From NCBI GenBank assembly GCA_027605045.1, contig JAQFWX010000025.1, forward strand, positions 1 to 64,000: DNA of 64,000 bases. Reading direction: 5' to 3'. Positions 11,888-24,871 of this stretch are shown here, piece after piece (the stretch's first letter is position 1; every line of letters begins with the position of its first letter). Under the pieces are notes generated by a model that did not search any database, had not been told where the DNA came from, and was given only the letters and a program-made list of their open reading frames with translations. The DNA is from Phallus indusiatus. Lineage: Eukaryota > Basidiomycota > Agaricomycetes > Phallales > Phallaceae. The translations under genes and the position numbers were made by a program.

Positions 11888-13317
11888 ATGTCTTCAATTG
11901 CGACCCTCCCGATTATCGATCTCAACGTGTTTTTGTCTACAAATGACACACAACTTCGTAACCTGGAGTGTAAAAAGGTGATACAAAGCACATCTATAAC
12001 CCATTTGCATTAACCTTTAATCTTGCCGGCAAATCTTTGATTATTACGACAGGCTGCTGATGCACTGATCAAATTTGGTGCATTGATTTTACACGATTCA
12101 CGTGTCAATGAACAAGACAATTTACTTTTCTCGATCTTCTCGAAGACTATTTCGCTCAGCCTCATGAGCTGCTGGAAAAGACACACGACCAGAGTATCAC
12201 TACCAAGTCGGCGCGACATTAGACAACACAGAAAAACCCAAATGTGCTGTAGACGAGCCCTGTCTTCGCGTCATCAGTCAACTTGACCCTTCAGAACGAC
12301 CACTAGATATAACCGGCCACAATCCCGATCCTAAATCCCGTTTTTTCTGGAGAATGTCTGCCACGCCTCCATACCAGACGCAGTTTCCGCTATAAATGCG
12401 GCTAATATCACACCGGAAGCATTCAAAGATCGCTGGGAGAGTTTTAACAAAATGGGGAAATACGATGAAACAAGCTGTAAGCGATCTTGCACAGATGACT
12501 GCTCTTGGTCTTGGCCTGGAACAAAACGTCTTTACCGACGCAGCGAAATATGGGCATGTGTTCTTTTTTTTACACGCTTATAGTTCTAACTCGTGACATT
12601 ATTTGCGCACAGTCCTCATTTGCTCGCGCCAACAGCTTCAGACTTGAACAAATACGGAAAAAAAGACACCATCTTAGCTGGCTTCCATACGGATCTCAAC
12701 TTTCTTACCATTCATGGACGATCAAGATACCCCGGTTTGAACATATGGGCACGAAACACTGGCAAACGGATTCCAGTGATTTTTCCCACAGAAGGAAACT
12801 TTCTTCTCGTACAAGTTGCGTCCATTTAGTCCATAATGCTATTGAGACGCTAACATCCGATGGTTTTTGCTTTGTTCAGGCCGGCAAACAACTCGAACAT
12901 ATCACAGGTGGTCTGATAAAAGCCGGATACCACGAGGTAATCGTCAACGATGCCACACTAACCGTAAGCCACTTTTTGTTTATGGCTTGTGATATCACCA
13001 ATTTCACAAAATATTGTCAGACGATGGCACGTCGCGCCGAAGCACATCCCGACCGACCACAGATTCGCATTTCATCCACCTTTTTCTATCATCTTTCCTC
13101 GGATTACGATCTTGTCCCAATACCTAGTCTAACAGCGGCTGCGACACGATACGACCGTGGACAGTTGGACGTCGGTGAAGAGCAAATTATCTACGAACCT
13201 ATCAAGGTTGGACAACAAGTTCAAAAGTGCGTTTGTCCCAATTGCGAAAACCTTGAGCTTTTTAATGACTTCTTTCATGTTAACAGCGAATTGAAACATA
13301 TAGCTTTGATGGCGTGA
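11888..13317 (+). CDS. 2-oxoglutarate/Fe(II)-dependent oxygenase, IPNS-like
   Basis: Member of the isopenicillin-N-synthase-like 2OG-Fe(II) oxygenase fold; substrate unknown. N-terminal DIOX_N part: IATLPIIDLNVFLS, ADALIKFGALILHDSRVNE. Core: QMTALGLGLEQNVFTDAAKY, then GFHTDLNFLTIHGRSRYPGL carrying the HxD metal ligands, QLEHITGGLIKAGYHEV with the distal His, and RPQIRISSTFF with the RxS that holds 2-oxoglutarate. The last exon ends NELKHIALMA. One intron (12554-12612) has a GC donor. Four single-base frame breaks near 12128, 12178, 12392 and 12445 have to be bridged; three sit at runs of T or A. The metal and cosubstrate ligands are all kept, which argues against a dead gene. Confidence 0.85.
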
Positions 13318-13581
13318 CACTATGTTAAGATATACTGAGAGTTTCTCCATGTAAAACTAAACTTGTAGAGTAACTTTTTATCTGGCAGCAATATAAAAAC
13401 AATGTAATTTCTCTATCTCACCCAATTCACGCGAAGCGTCCAAGTGATATGTATGTATTTATACTCAAAAAAGTTGAACTGTGAACAAGAAAAGAAAAGA
13501 AAGCTAAACAATGAAGGTATTTGAGTAGGTATGAGGTCGTGAAGTCATTTCCAATGTCCTTTCCATGAAGAAGACGTTTGT

Positions 13582-15478
13582 TTATGAGCATATGTTCGGA
13601 AATTCCCTATCGGAGGGGTTCTGGGGTATCCATCCGCCAGCAAGGCCAGCTTGATAAGACCAATCATCTGCATTCTCAGCTTTCCAAGTCCTGAGATTCC
13701 GGATAAGCAAAAGGCACATAGTCGTGTCGGAGAATATTGTACGTACCAGTAAACCCATCCTTGTCCTCCAGATTCGTACGCTTCAATCTAACAATGATAC
13801 ATCATCAACCCGTCTTCTCTTTCTGACCCGAAATAAAAAGGATACCTACCTGCGCTTCGTAGAATTGTCTCAAAAAGGTCTTGTAGCTCGCACTAAACGT
13901 GCTCCCAGATCCTGTAAGACCATTGCAACTACCTACTCCAGGAGATCCAGAAAATGTACCGGCATATCGCGATCCAATGCCTCTCCCGTTGAGGTACTTT
14001 GCACAGTCTGTACTAGCAACCGTCCATTCACCAACAATTTTCCAAAGCGTATTCAGTGATTCCAAATTTGACGCTTGACTACACGCACTCTGATAGTCAC
14101 ACATGAATAAAACAGAGAAGAGCAAGCTTTGGGAATAGATCACATACCGCAATGTGCTGTGCCTGCGTCTGAGCCACTTCTTGATTCGAAAACATTTGGT
14201 ATATATGGGTATCAAGCATAACTCCTTGGAAGTTAGGTGCGGCTTCGAAACCGTTCCATGAACTCAGAGGCTGGAATGCGTCGTGAATGAGCTCAACCAA
14301 GTTTGATTCTTGAGATGAACCCGGAGTAGGGAACGGATATTTCCATAGGAATCTTTCCAGTACTGTTGAGCGACTGGCAAAACTCCGCTGTCAAACCCTG
14401 CAGGCCTACACGTAAAGTTAGGAAATTAAAAATTACACAGCAAAGGAAGTTTTTTACTCATTGAGTGGGGCGATTACGCTGACTACGTTCGTTTGGGTAT
14501 GAAACATGCTAGCTAAAATGCCGATGTCGCTTATGAGTGAGGAAAGAAAGAAGAGCTATGAAAACATACCCAGCTTTTTTATGATAGCATCTGTGCGCTG
14601 TACGTTTGTCTGGTTGGATTGCCATCCAGGGAAGGATAATCTCTGTCCAGAGTTATCGAATCCATTTTGACTTCCGGGAGCACCATCTTATAACCAAGTT
14701 GAGTATCTTAAGTATCTCATTATTTCCGAAAAGAAAAACGCTTACGGAGGTCGATGATCAACTTCAATCCGTTGTTGGCAGCCCAAGTGACAGCCTTCGA
14801 AAGATACGGAAGTTGACCTTGATGATATGGTTCACCACCACTAACATCGAAAGCCCAAATCCAATGGGCAAGCGAACGTGATTCATTCTGCAATGAAATG
14901 GCACGCATAAGATCAGGTAGAAAAGAAAGTGGCAGGTAGTATGCTTTACCCAGCAGCAGCTATAGCAGCGAAGTCTGTCCGACGGAGATCCGTTAAACAA
15001 CACAGCTATGGAGATACATAAGAGTGGCTATTGCGTACCAGATTCTGTTATCCACGTGTTCCAGTGGTTTTGCAGAACGGAAATAGCGGTATTGGGGTTG
15101 ACGAATTGTCCAAAGGTATATTCATCAACAACACGAGAGTCTCCGGTATTATCAAATATGCTAGGCGTAATCCAAGGCTGGAGAGAAAAATAGAGTAAAC
15201 AGAGTTAATGATCAATAAAAAATGACGAAAGGTGACGTTACCTCGAGGACGAGCCAGCCTCCCAAGTTCATCCCGCGAACCGTCTGTGAGCCATAAGGGA
15301 AACCGGGGAGATGGGATTATCACGACGATAAAATGCAGACGTTTCCTACATAAAAAGATTCATAAATGTCGCGATCTACACGTTAAACAGGAGATAGAAA
15401 TGTTCTTACAGACACTGCAGCTGCTCCACAGGCTTGAACCGCCCCAAGGCCCAGGACGAGGAGGAAAGAGGAAAACAT
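13582..15478 (-). CDS. GH5 exo-1,3-beta-glucanase (glucan 1,3-beta-glucosidase), secreted
   Basis: Glycoside hydrolase family 5 (subfamily 9-like) enzyme acting on cell-wall beta-1,3-glucan. Signal peptide MFSSFLLVLGLGAVQACG. Then FYRRDNPISP, RGMNLGGWLVLE, ITPSIFDNTGDS, DEYTFGQFV, GLNHVRLPIGFWAFDV, LPYLSKAVTWAANNGLKLII, DLHGAPGSQNGFDNSGQ, VIAPLNEPAGFD (NEP with the acid/base Glu), GVMLDTHIYQMFSNQ, WKIVGEWTVASTDCAKYLNG (GEW with the nucleophile Glu) and GWVYWTWKAENADDWSYQ. Ends EFPNICS. One base appears lost near 15303 between the second-exon start and GSQTVRGMN. Both catalytic Glu are present. About nine introns. Confidence 0.93.
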
Positions 15479-16455
15479 GGAGAGATGAAATGTATATTGA
15501 ATTGAGTCAGCATTATATATGTTCCATTCATAAAAACTGGGACGAGTTTGCGTGCTTTTTTTCTAATACTATTCCTGAAAACAATTATCCAGAAATTAAT
15601 GAACTATAAATAGAACGCTTCGAAGTTTTCGGCCTCTCCCTTCCGATTGTCACGAGAACTGGAACACTGGAATGATTATACAGTTTTTTGAATAGATGAA
15701 TAGGGTCAAGGGAGTCATTCGTAATTTAAAATGGCGAGAAAAGAATCACAAGGGACTCGACTTCAATCACCAAATGATCGCAAGTGTTTACTTTTTTCTC
15801 AGGCATACAGTTTGAATGCATGCATACAACTTGAAGCAACCGGTGCAAACGCATGAAAAGTTCACGTGCATATATTGCGCACCACTATTTCAATTTTTCT
15901 GAACAAACGTCAACAACAGGAGAAATGTGTACCGGAAATAGTCTATACCAATTACCGATAAAATAGAACTTCTTTGACGACACGAGGAAGCATCAAGGTT
16001 GCAAAAAACCACCGGCAGTGGCGTTCTGTATATGAGAATTGATACGTATAAATAGAAAACGTGCACCATCTTTTGTCAGGTTAGTAGTTGGAGCTTGCTC
16101 GACGCGCAGGGTCAGGAGACTGAGGAGCGTAGCTGGAGCTTTAGATCATGGTTTACGGGAGAAAACGATTATCAGCGGTCAGCTCCACGCAATCTGAGAT
16201 TTTGAGCTTATCCCGAGCGCCTGATTAAAGCATGTTGGCGCCCGTATGGGTGTGCGGAAGCCATGCAAAAATTTGTTGATTTGTATGAGTACATTGTATG
16301 TAAATAGCTTTCATGCAAAGGGGGAAAAGGCGCTATAGAACACCACCCTTTCCAAATTAAAAAAGATATAGAAGTTGTTCCTGGGTTCTGACGAGAATCC
16401 GTAGGGTTCGAGAATCGATGGTTGCCAACTTCGACTCGGATGGGGAGAATGCCGT
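15479..16455. other. Intergenic region, GH5 upstream / POM152 downstream
   Basis: About 1 kb holding the GH5 promoter and the POM152 3' flank. A small alternating purine-pyrimidine stretch (ATGCATGCAT) lies near 15820. The open frame at 16208-16459 is a shadow with no family resemblance. Confidence 0.55.
15513..15519 (-). promoter_or_regulatory. TATA box of the GH5 gene
   Basis: TATATAA on the minus strand, about 35-40 nt upstream of the ATG at 15478, the usual position in this window. Confidence 0.5.
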
Positions 16456-19400
16456 TCAAGCATCTTCAATGGCTTTGTCCACTTGCATTGGCGGATATCT
16501 ACAATACTTATCTTGAATGAATGAAACAGTCCACGTTCCCTCAGCAGCTGAATAGATAGAGTAATTTCTCATCGTTACGCCCGACACAGTATGCGTTTCG
16601 AGAACTTTTGGTTTCTTCTGTCCCTTTGGCAATTCTGTCCTTTGATAGGTGAACGTAAACGGCGGCTCTCCAACAAGTTCGAAATTAATCTCTGCTTGTT
16701 CACCTGCAAGTAACGTGATATTTTTGAACAGAACACAAACGAAAGCTATTACATACCTTCTCTGATATCTTGAATGACCCTTTTCCCGTGCGAAACTTTG
16801 GCAGATGGGATGCTGTGTATTTTAAAGTCCATCCCAGTGACCGTATTCTGACATAAATCATGTTCATGTGCGATAGAAATGATAGAGAAAACGCCAGGCC
16901 GATCTGCTACACGCCGGAAAGGGGAAGACAAAGTTTGAACAGTCGTAAGCTTTCCGTCAAAACCATATCTTTTTCAAAAAAGACATTTCTTAGCGCCACC
17001 TTTCAATAACGATACTGAATGACAACTCACTGAACTCTCCAAGGAGGAGTACCTTCGAGTTGGAACTGGAGCGGCTCTCCGACGCAATAATCTTCTTCAT
17101 TTCAAACGGAACAATGACCGCAGTTTCTGCAACATCAATCCACATTGTCCTCTTCTCAGCATTGACATCTGACTGTGGGCATAACGAATCATCCATAACC
17201 GATTCAATAGCTACCAGATGCGGGCCGACAGTATGGAAAACATATTCAGGAACATGTAACATCCACTCGTGAGAGAAGGTCTCGAAACTCTCCCTGTAAA
17301 TCTCACTAGACGCGAGATCCTTGATAGATAACTCGAGCTTGAACGGTGGCGTTCCTTCAAGTGCAATAACCGCATTGACCTGGTCTTCTCGCTGAACCAA
17401 CGGATCATTCAGACAAAACGACATCCGGTTAGATTTCTTGAAGTACGCTGAGGGCCTCGAGAAAACTTGCTGTTCAAAGTGTAGCCGCTGGCTGTTAGGG
17501 ATAACACTGGAATGCTTCTGAATTGGATACGACGCGTCCCCGACGGCTTGAACTTCATAATACACTCTTCCCGCTTTAGATGTTTGTAGTTGGAATCTTC
17601 CTGAACGTTGAATGCTACTGAACGTCGGCTGATCGACCAGTCTTATAACACCATTATCAACTTCTCGAGCGACGTTGTAGTTCAACTGGAACGGCGGAGT
17701 ACCTGTCAAACGTATTAAAATCACACTAAGGAAAAGGAAGGCAGATCAAGTGTCGAATGTAATATCAGCATAATCATCAGTGCCTTCACACTAGAACCCA
17801 TATGTCAATTCATAATGTTTCATATAACAAAATAATACCCACCACAGCAGGACGAATATAAGTTCGGTTCTCAGGGACATAAACCACCTTGGTCGTACTC
17901 GCAATGTCAACAGTAGGACGCGGTATCCATTCCACAAGGAACGTGTTCTCTTCAGGAACAACAAATCCCGTGCAATACGCGTCCTTGACCTCAAGCAGCT
18001 CATAGAGACCGGCTTCGGTAATGGGTAGATGATCGTTCGGCAAAGACAGTGATGCGCTCATTACACCACCGTCTGAATCATCTTTGCGCTGGTATTTGAT
18101 CCTCCACGGCTAATAACTGTATTAATAATAGCCTGCATAACATTATTCAGAATACTTACTGGGTCGCCAGTAAGCCTGAGTGGTAACAACACACGCTTTC
18201 CTTGTAGTGTTGAGATTTGGCGCTTTCCATCTTGAGCATAAAACCTGACAGTAGGCTAGACAAACTATCAGTCTCTTATCTTTCTAATATTAGCCACAAT
18301 CTTACTTTGACACGCTTCACGTTAACTGTGACTCCGGGCAAGGATAGCTGTCTTTTACATCCATACGAGTCTGTGATGCTAACTAGAAGAGAGAATTAGT
18401 AAGTTCTATTGAACGAATCCATACAAAATGCCTTACCTAAGTCCACTTGGAAGGCTCCGCCTTCTTCATCGACAACCGAAGGAATAGGAAGACGAAGAGT
18501 TTCTCTGGGTTTAGTCAAATTCGCGATCTGAGTATTTTGAGATCCCTTTGGACCAAGTATTTGTACTTCCAAAGTCCACGGCGGCGTCCCCTAAAACAAT
18601 TCCGGTCATCGTCATTCAATATCATGAAACGGGAAAAGCTTACTTTGAGATCAACATCGATATCAACCATGCTACCCGAACAACTATGCATGGCTTCCTT
18701 TCCATACAAATCACCAGATTTGACGAGACTAGCACTAGCTAGTGGATGAACCACCTGATTAATTGTTGGACCGTCCAGTTTTATATCATTGTAATTCGCA
18801 TCATTCATTCGCAGGAATGTGTAGGTGTATGTACCGCTCCTTTCGGGTTGCAAAATAATCTCGCCACGCGATCCGTGAAATACTTGAGAAAGCTCCCGAA
18901 TAGGTTCTCCATTTCGCTGAGTGGAGTAGAACACTCTAAAAGGCGGTTTGCCTTGAAGAAGAAGCGAGGCTGCTACACCAGTATCTCCAGAACTTTTGTT
19001 TCGTCATTAGTACGTACGTATAGAAAAGGATAAGAAGCGTAAACAGACCATTCATGAATCCGTCTCCATTCAATCTCTGCAGTGGGTAACGGCTGCTCTA
19101 CAACACGACACGTCTCCGGACTCAATACATCTCCAGGACAATATTGACCCTGAATTTTCACAATGTTATATTCACCAGGCGCCTTCGCCAACAAAGTCAA
19201 ATCGCGTTTTCCGGGAGAGTGCTGAAATCTCGCTGCCAAGGCTTGAATCTACTACGATCGTCGACAGGAGGGGTATATTTCACTGTAACATTCCACGGAC
19301 CGTCTTCTTCGTCCATCTCAGAGGCGGTTACGAAAAGAAAGCTTCTTTTCCGATGAGTAGACTGACGGGTTTACCGGGACCGCATGAGCTGAAGCTCATT

Positions 19401-20984
19401 GTGCTCCGGCGAAGGACGGATACTGAGTGGCTGGTACGTGTACGTGTGAGGCCTTGGGCATGTGTTAGATTTAGCGAGTTGCCAACGCCATCTGTTAAAG
19501 CGTCCAAAGTATATGTTTGTGTTCCGAGACTATCAAGCTGCATTTTGAGAGGGATATGAAGATCCTGAGCGATGAACCGGCCAGGAACCTAAGCAAGAAA
19601 TCATTGAATAAGGGTAACAATAAAGTCATATAGGGAAGAAAGCATACATTATGGTCTCCTTCAATACCCTCAACCAAAAACGATTCTTTTCTTCCAGCTA
19701 CTTCCCAATGCCATTTCAGCGTCAAAGGTGGTACACCAAAACCTTCAGGTCAAAGGTTTCCGTTGTACCAATACAACGCTTTCCATCATCTTGACATCCA
19801 CCGGAACTAATTCAACACGCGGACATTGAACAATAGTAACTTCAGACGTTCCAACGCGAATTTCGGCGTTATTTTGGTCAAGAGCCCTCTCCAGCCGAAA
19901 CGTCCCAGGATTCGTAATTCTGATATGTTGCAAAACTTCGGTCTTCTCAAGAGGATATTTCGAATCGGACGCGCCGTTATGATTGATAACCGGGCGCTGC
20001 TTGGCTTCCAGAAGATCGTAATAGTCTTCTTCAATATTATCATCCTGAACAGGGTCCACTTTTTGTAACGCGAGTTGCGTTTCAGCACGGATTTTTTCGA
20101 TTTGTTTGAGTTCCTTGGAAGAAAGGGTGATATAGGATTTTTGGAGTTATCTAAGGTGGAGATGGAATATGTTATTTGTGCTGGGTGTGTGTTGTTGAAT
20201 ACGATCGGGACGAGCACAAAATTGTCCGGAGGTTCTAAACAAAAGCTCTCTATTGATGGGTTCAGTCTTCCGGTACTTGATTTGGGAACATACATCAGTC
20301 AAAAACGAAGAATTTAACCCATATGCCCAGCTCACCTTATGGGGGATAGTCGAACGGTATGTTGCCCAAACAGATGGCCACCCTGATTAATAACATCGTC
20401 AATGTAAACCGTTTTCTCTCGCGTTGAAATTTCTTTTTCAGATGTTCCCACTGAAATCAAATTTGTTCTCATTAATATTATTTCACACCGATATGATTTC
20501 GTGTATGCTTACTTTTCAGCCAAGCCATTGAAAGGGAGGTCTTGAGAAGAAATCAGACTATCGCTTCGAAACTGACACAGACAATAACGAACTCACATCA
20601 TATTGTTTAAATAGGAGTATATCAACTGTGCTTAACAAAATAATTTGCGTAAGTCTGGCCTTCCAACCAAACGCAAGACGAGGTATGCGCAACTCCGCTA
20701 CCCCAATAACGAAAAGAGCATCTATCACAAGCCATCCAAAAAGGTATTTCCACCAGTATTCTGGATACCACCACCTCATCAGAAAATTCCTAAATTTCAC
20801 AGCCTAAAATTGACAATGCTAAGAAACAAAGACCCTTTTAAACCCAAGAACTTGCAGATACCTGGAGGAGTCCTCCCAAACTTAGAGCGTACAATCTTTG
20901 GGCCGGGGCGCTGACATATTGTAGAGGAATTCGAGGCTGATCTGGAGATGGAGTTTGTTTTGTGTTTCCAGGTGAAGTGGCCAT
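16456..20984 (-). CDS. POM152: Nucleoporin POM152
   Basis: Membrane-anchored nucleoporin of the nuclear-pore lumenal ring. The N-terminus (MATSPGNTKQTPSPDQPRIP) is followed, after an intron, by FRNFLMRWWYPEYWWKYLF and two hydrophobic segments (FGWLVIDALFVIGVAEL; LTQIILLSTVDILLF). The rest is the lumenal array of Ig-like repeats, each with a G-x-PP-F/L signature: GVPPLTLKWHWE, GTPPFQLNYN, GTPPFKLELS, GEPPFTFTYQ. The C-terminus DKYCRYPPMQVDKAIEDA is typical of the family. At least two single-base losses (A run near 20139; near 19743) are needed to keep frame. More than ten introns; internal borders approximate. Confidence 0.93.
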
Positions 20985-21132
20985 GACAGTTTGAGGAACG
21001 CGACGCGTCCAACGCTTTTTAGTGGCGCTGGGTGGTTGTGGGCGCTCGTGAGTTCATATTTGGCCCACGACCTCGCCAATCTCAACGAAATTACAGAACT
21101 GTACGAGTGATGCATTGCAGACTACATGAAGA

Positions 21133-22204
21133 TTATGATACAGATGCACATTTCTCAGACACCTCCGCCACTCTCTTCATGACGTCGTCCACCATCGTAT
21201 CCATCGTTACCTCAACACCTTCAAACAACATCAAGTCACCAGCGTTCTCACTCAATTTACCACCACCAACATCCCCATTCTCAAACAAATGTTGGTGAGC
21301 ATGGATATATGCAGGCCACGCTACTTTCTCCCAGTATTGTGGGGGATCACGCCACACATCACCTTCTACGCATGTATTCATGAGACAACGCGTGACTGTA
21401 TACGCAAAAAGGGTTTCTTACCAGCAGTTACATACGGTCGATCTTCACGCCTCTTTCTGACAACGGCTTCGGGCGTACGAATTAAAACTTGCACATCGAG
21501 AGTTGAGACGACACGCTGAACCGAAAAACAAACGTTGAATTAAGCACAAATTCAGCCATCCGTGAGAAATGATTCGTACCTCGTCCCAAAACACCAAGAA
21601 ACCATCCAAAATACCCCAAGTTAGCATCTCACCATGTTTTCGAAGATGATCTTCAGCAAAACCCTCGCTCCAACTTTTCCAGTGTGTTATAACATCTCCT
21701 GAAGCGGGTACAGAAGCTGTGACGTTAGATTCATCGTAAGACTGATGTCCCTCTGGCAGCGTCCCCGTTCGTTTAACGTCTCGAAGAAAGTCCACTAAAC
21801 GATCCCAGTCTACAGCACCCGGGGCATTGTCCCAATCACGAACGCCTAATTCTGGGTGAATCGGAAGTTGCTCGACAGGCTAAGTTGGAAACCGAGTCAG
21901 TTGGACTTTTTGAGTCATCGCATCGTTATCATGCGAGTAGCACAGAAGTACTTGCTGGTGCGAAATCCTGCCAGCAAATTAATACAACCGTTAATTGAAT
22001 TAATAAAGTAGATAACTTACATCCTGGTGGATAATGAAACTATTGGGTAGACATGTTTTCAGGTGCTTTGCTAGAGTCGTCTTCCCGCTACTCGTCGATC
22101 CTCTTCTCCGAGAATCAGGATATGGCTGCAAGTGATAACAAGAATACACACCCAATGCCAATCAGAATAGTTCTCTTTCTGATTTGTGTCAAGTTCGTGG
22201 TCAT
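21133..22204 (-). CDS. NRK1: Nicotinamide riboside kinase
   Basis: P-loop kinase making NMN from nicotinamide riboside (NAD salvage). Exon 1 plus exon 2 give TILIGIGGSTSSGKTTLAKH, a Walker A with correct spacing, then SFIIHQD at the next junction, VEQLPIHPELGVRDWDN, GAVDWDRLVDFLRDVK, WGILDGFLVFWDE, DVQVLIRTPEAVVRKRRED and the family block DVWRDPPQYWEKVAWPAYI with AHQHLFENGDV. Five introns; the first (49 nt) restores the P-loop without any frame repair. The join after HQD-DFAPA is one base out of phase and may hide another sequencing loss. The choice over uridine kinase rests on the WRDPPxYW block. Confidence 0.88.
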
Positions 22205-22585
22205 ACTCCAGCAACACTTAATCGACAGCGATCAATGATTCGGAGGCGAGCGTCAACCGAGAGATTATTGCTTGACTCTGATTCGCCGAGGTTCGACAAC
22301 TTGAACTGACTACGACTAATGCCAGAATGTATGTATAATTTGAAAGAGAATATTACTGACACGGTGTGGGTAATTATTAATCAGTGTTGACCTTTTCCGA
22401 AGTCAAGTCGGACTCAGGGAGCCGAAGTTCGTAACCTGAAGCACAGCGCACAGCGCACAAGTTGGCACCAACATGTACTCTCAAGTCAGACCTGTTCATA
22501 TCTCTGCATTTCTTAAATGATAGAGTCGTGATTTGTGGATATTAATTATCAGCCAGTAACATATATCATAAATCACATGTCAAAT
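22205..22585. other. Intergenic region
   Basis: 381 bp between the NRK start and the stop of the Cys-rich gene on the same strand. Contains a direct repeat of CACAGCG near 22442-22458 and nothing else I recognise. Confidence 0.5.
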
Positions 22586-23080
22586 CTAGCAACACACTTC
22601 GCATGGACAGCATATAATATCAGCACAGCCTATGAGAGGGTTTTAGTAAGTGGTGTAACTCAAATGAAATATGTCATGCCAAGACTTACATTCACAGCAG
22701 CCCTAACCAAATGGGGTCAGTAAGCATAATCTTGAAAAACGACATGGAAACAACGCACCTCGCAGCATTCGAAACATACGAAACATGCAAACAGTCCCAA
22801 GAAACAGTCCTTTCAAGTTGGGTTCGGTCGTTGCTGAACAAGATAATAAACCGAACGTACCTTTCCGGCTCCTCCTCCCCGTAAACGCATGAGCCCGTGG
22901 TGTTTGGACTTGTTCTGTTGAGCCTCAAGCTCAGCCTGCTCAATGGACGGTTGCAAGGAAAGTTCTATAAAAAAAAGATTGGTTTGAGACATGAAAAGTT
23001 TTCATTCATGTCTTGAATTTGAGCTTACCCATCCTTGAAGCGGGAGACGGTTGCACGTTGGTCTTTGGTTGAGAGTTCAT
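22586..23080 (-). CDS. Small Cys-rich CYSTM-like protein
   Basis: Four tiny coding exons give a protein of about 87 residues. Exon 1 encodes MNSQPKTNVQPSPASRM, exon 2 a charged stretch ending HHGLMRLRGGGAGK, exon 3 DCFLGLFACFVCFECCE, exon 4 GCCEC, and the last exon CADIICCPCEVCC before TAG. The tail is about one-third Cys, mixed with large hydrophobic residues, as in CYSTM-type tail-anchored stress proteins and the common fungal miniproteins with an RLRGGGAGKDC motif. The splice sites are canonical and the motif fits at each join, so the model is good although each exon is too short to show as an open frame. Probably membrane-associated, perhaps palmitoylated; function unknown. Confidence 0.8.
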
Positions 23081-24871
23081 TGTTGTTTGATGTTCTGTTC
23101 TGAGACAAAGGTGCAAAACGGGCGTATATAAGTGTGGTGGTAGATCTCCGCAGGCTATAGCCACCGAGTCTGTGACATCAGGACTTGTCACAAGCGATGT
23201 ATAGAGAAACCTCGCCGCAGGACGCTATGACTGCAAGTAGTATAGCCACTGATATCATACTCGTTTTCAAGAATGTTTAGCGACATGAATGAATGAGGTA
23301 CTCCAATTCCTATGCCTGGTTTTGCAATAAGACTGCGACAAGAGGCTTGGCTCAAGAGCCAAACGAATCCGTCAAATATCTCAACATTCAGAAAGAAGGA
23401 GTTATTTTCCAATGATTGAATTGCTCAAAGACATTTGGCTGCAAACCCACCTATACGCTGTCTTGGCAGAATTCGATTATTCAGACGCAACGTGGTGAAT
23501 TTCACTTTTATTTTAAGTTTTTCAGATTTCTGGGAGTTTCGGAAAAACCGAATCCCTCACCGAACAGTTTTTCGAATGGGATTGGACTGTCTCGGTCTCC
23601 GCATAGCACCGGGGGACTGTCAGGTCAAGTTGGTCAACCTAATCAGCCATTTTTCCAATATTTTTCCGATCGCTGCAAATCGCTGTCTTGGGTTCGCCGA
23701 TAAGAGAGAAGAAACAACTCGAATGTCACTTGGGCAAACGACAGTCGCTTTTTTTATTGAAAAAAGATGCTGGACCATATGCTGAACTTTGAACTAGCGA
23801 ATGTCCTATTTTCGACAGGGATAAAGTTAATCGTCAAAATCTTTCTCCGATGATACCTGGAGACCGTGAACTACTATGAGGCTCTACCTCCGGCTTTACC
23901 GCCAATGCATGTGCACGCTTTACCAAGCTCTAGACCGAGGCGAGCTGCGCCCGAGGGATGACGTCTAGTATAGTGTCATCGTTCGTTATATATCTCAAGC
24001 AGTGGCTCACAGTGGTATGGAAACGCTCGCTTAAATTCGCATGCGTGTAAGTATGTATATCAAAATTCTGAAGCAAAAGACGTGGCTGGACAAACTTGAA
24101 TCTGGCAATGCAAAAGATCGTATTGTATATTCTGACCGAATCCAGCAGTAAACCTTGATTATTTTCCGGGGAATCTATTTTAGAATTCTATACACCATGA
24201 TCATGAATCAGGATTCCGCTCTGTGCCCTAACAACGTGCTTCTCCGGACTTCGAAGCTCGTCACGGTCTTCTAAATCAGACGACATGGAGCAATGCAATT
24301 GAACGACTTGGGTGTTATTGAGTAACAGCAACTGAACGCGCAATGTGATTCAGATGAAATCCGTGCCATGTACTAGAGAAGTCCAATGAAATCAAAAGGC
24401 TACGTTGGCTCTCTAGGGGTGGTGTGACACACGTGGAGTCGTGGACCAGTAATGGCGCAATCTGGAATTTATACCTGCATATCATATATACAAATTTATA
24501 TGTATTCCTCCACGCTGTCGTGTTTTGAATGTGCTGTACAAGAAATGTTTTTTCTCCCAAACAGAAAGTATTGATCCCCGGCAAAGATGTACGTAGATAG
24601 TATAATTTTACGCTGTGACAGACCAGACTTTGGACTGGCATCGCCACGCGCTGCCGACTGGTAACAATGACGGAATAAGGATAATCATCTGGAAACTGTC
24701 CCTCCGGAAGCCTTCCTTTCTCTATTTCTTTTTCATATTTCTCTCTTTCTTTCTCCCGTATCCTACCTTTTTTATTTTATTTATGCAGACGCAGACGCTG
24801 CACACAGCACCCTACTTCCTCACGCCCAGGGTCCCCACTCGTCCTCGACGACTGCCCTAGGAGACCGACCA
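23081..24871. other. Long intergenic region upstream of the RhoGEF
   Basis: 1.8 kb between divergent genes. A TATATA element lies about 45 nt upstream of the Cys-rich gene (around 23124-23130). A pyrimidine-rich tract (about 24715-24775) precedes the RhoGEF ATG by about 100 nt, as in many fungal promoters. Open frames at 23416-23785 have no family resemblance. Confidence 0.5.

Noticed and set aside
12505..13317. A 270-codon open frame spanning the 2OG oxygenase 3' half
   Set aside because: It reads through three real introns; the true product is the spliced enzyme.
22020..22150. Frame break in the P-loop of nicotinamide riboside kinase
   Set aside because: A 49-nt intron with normal ends joins GIG to GSTSSGKTT in frame, so no sequencing loss is needed there.
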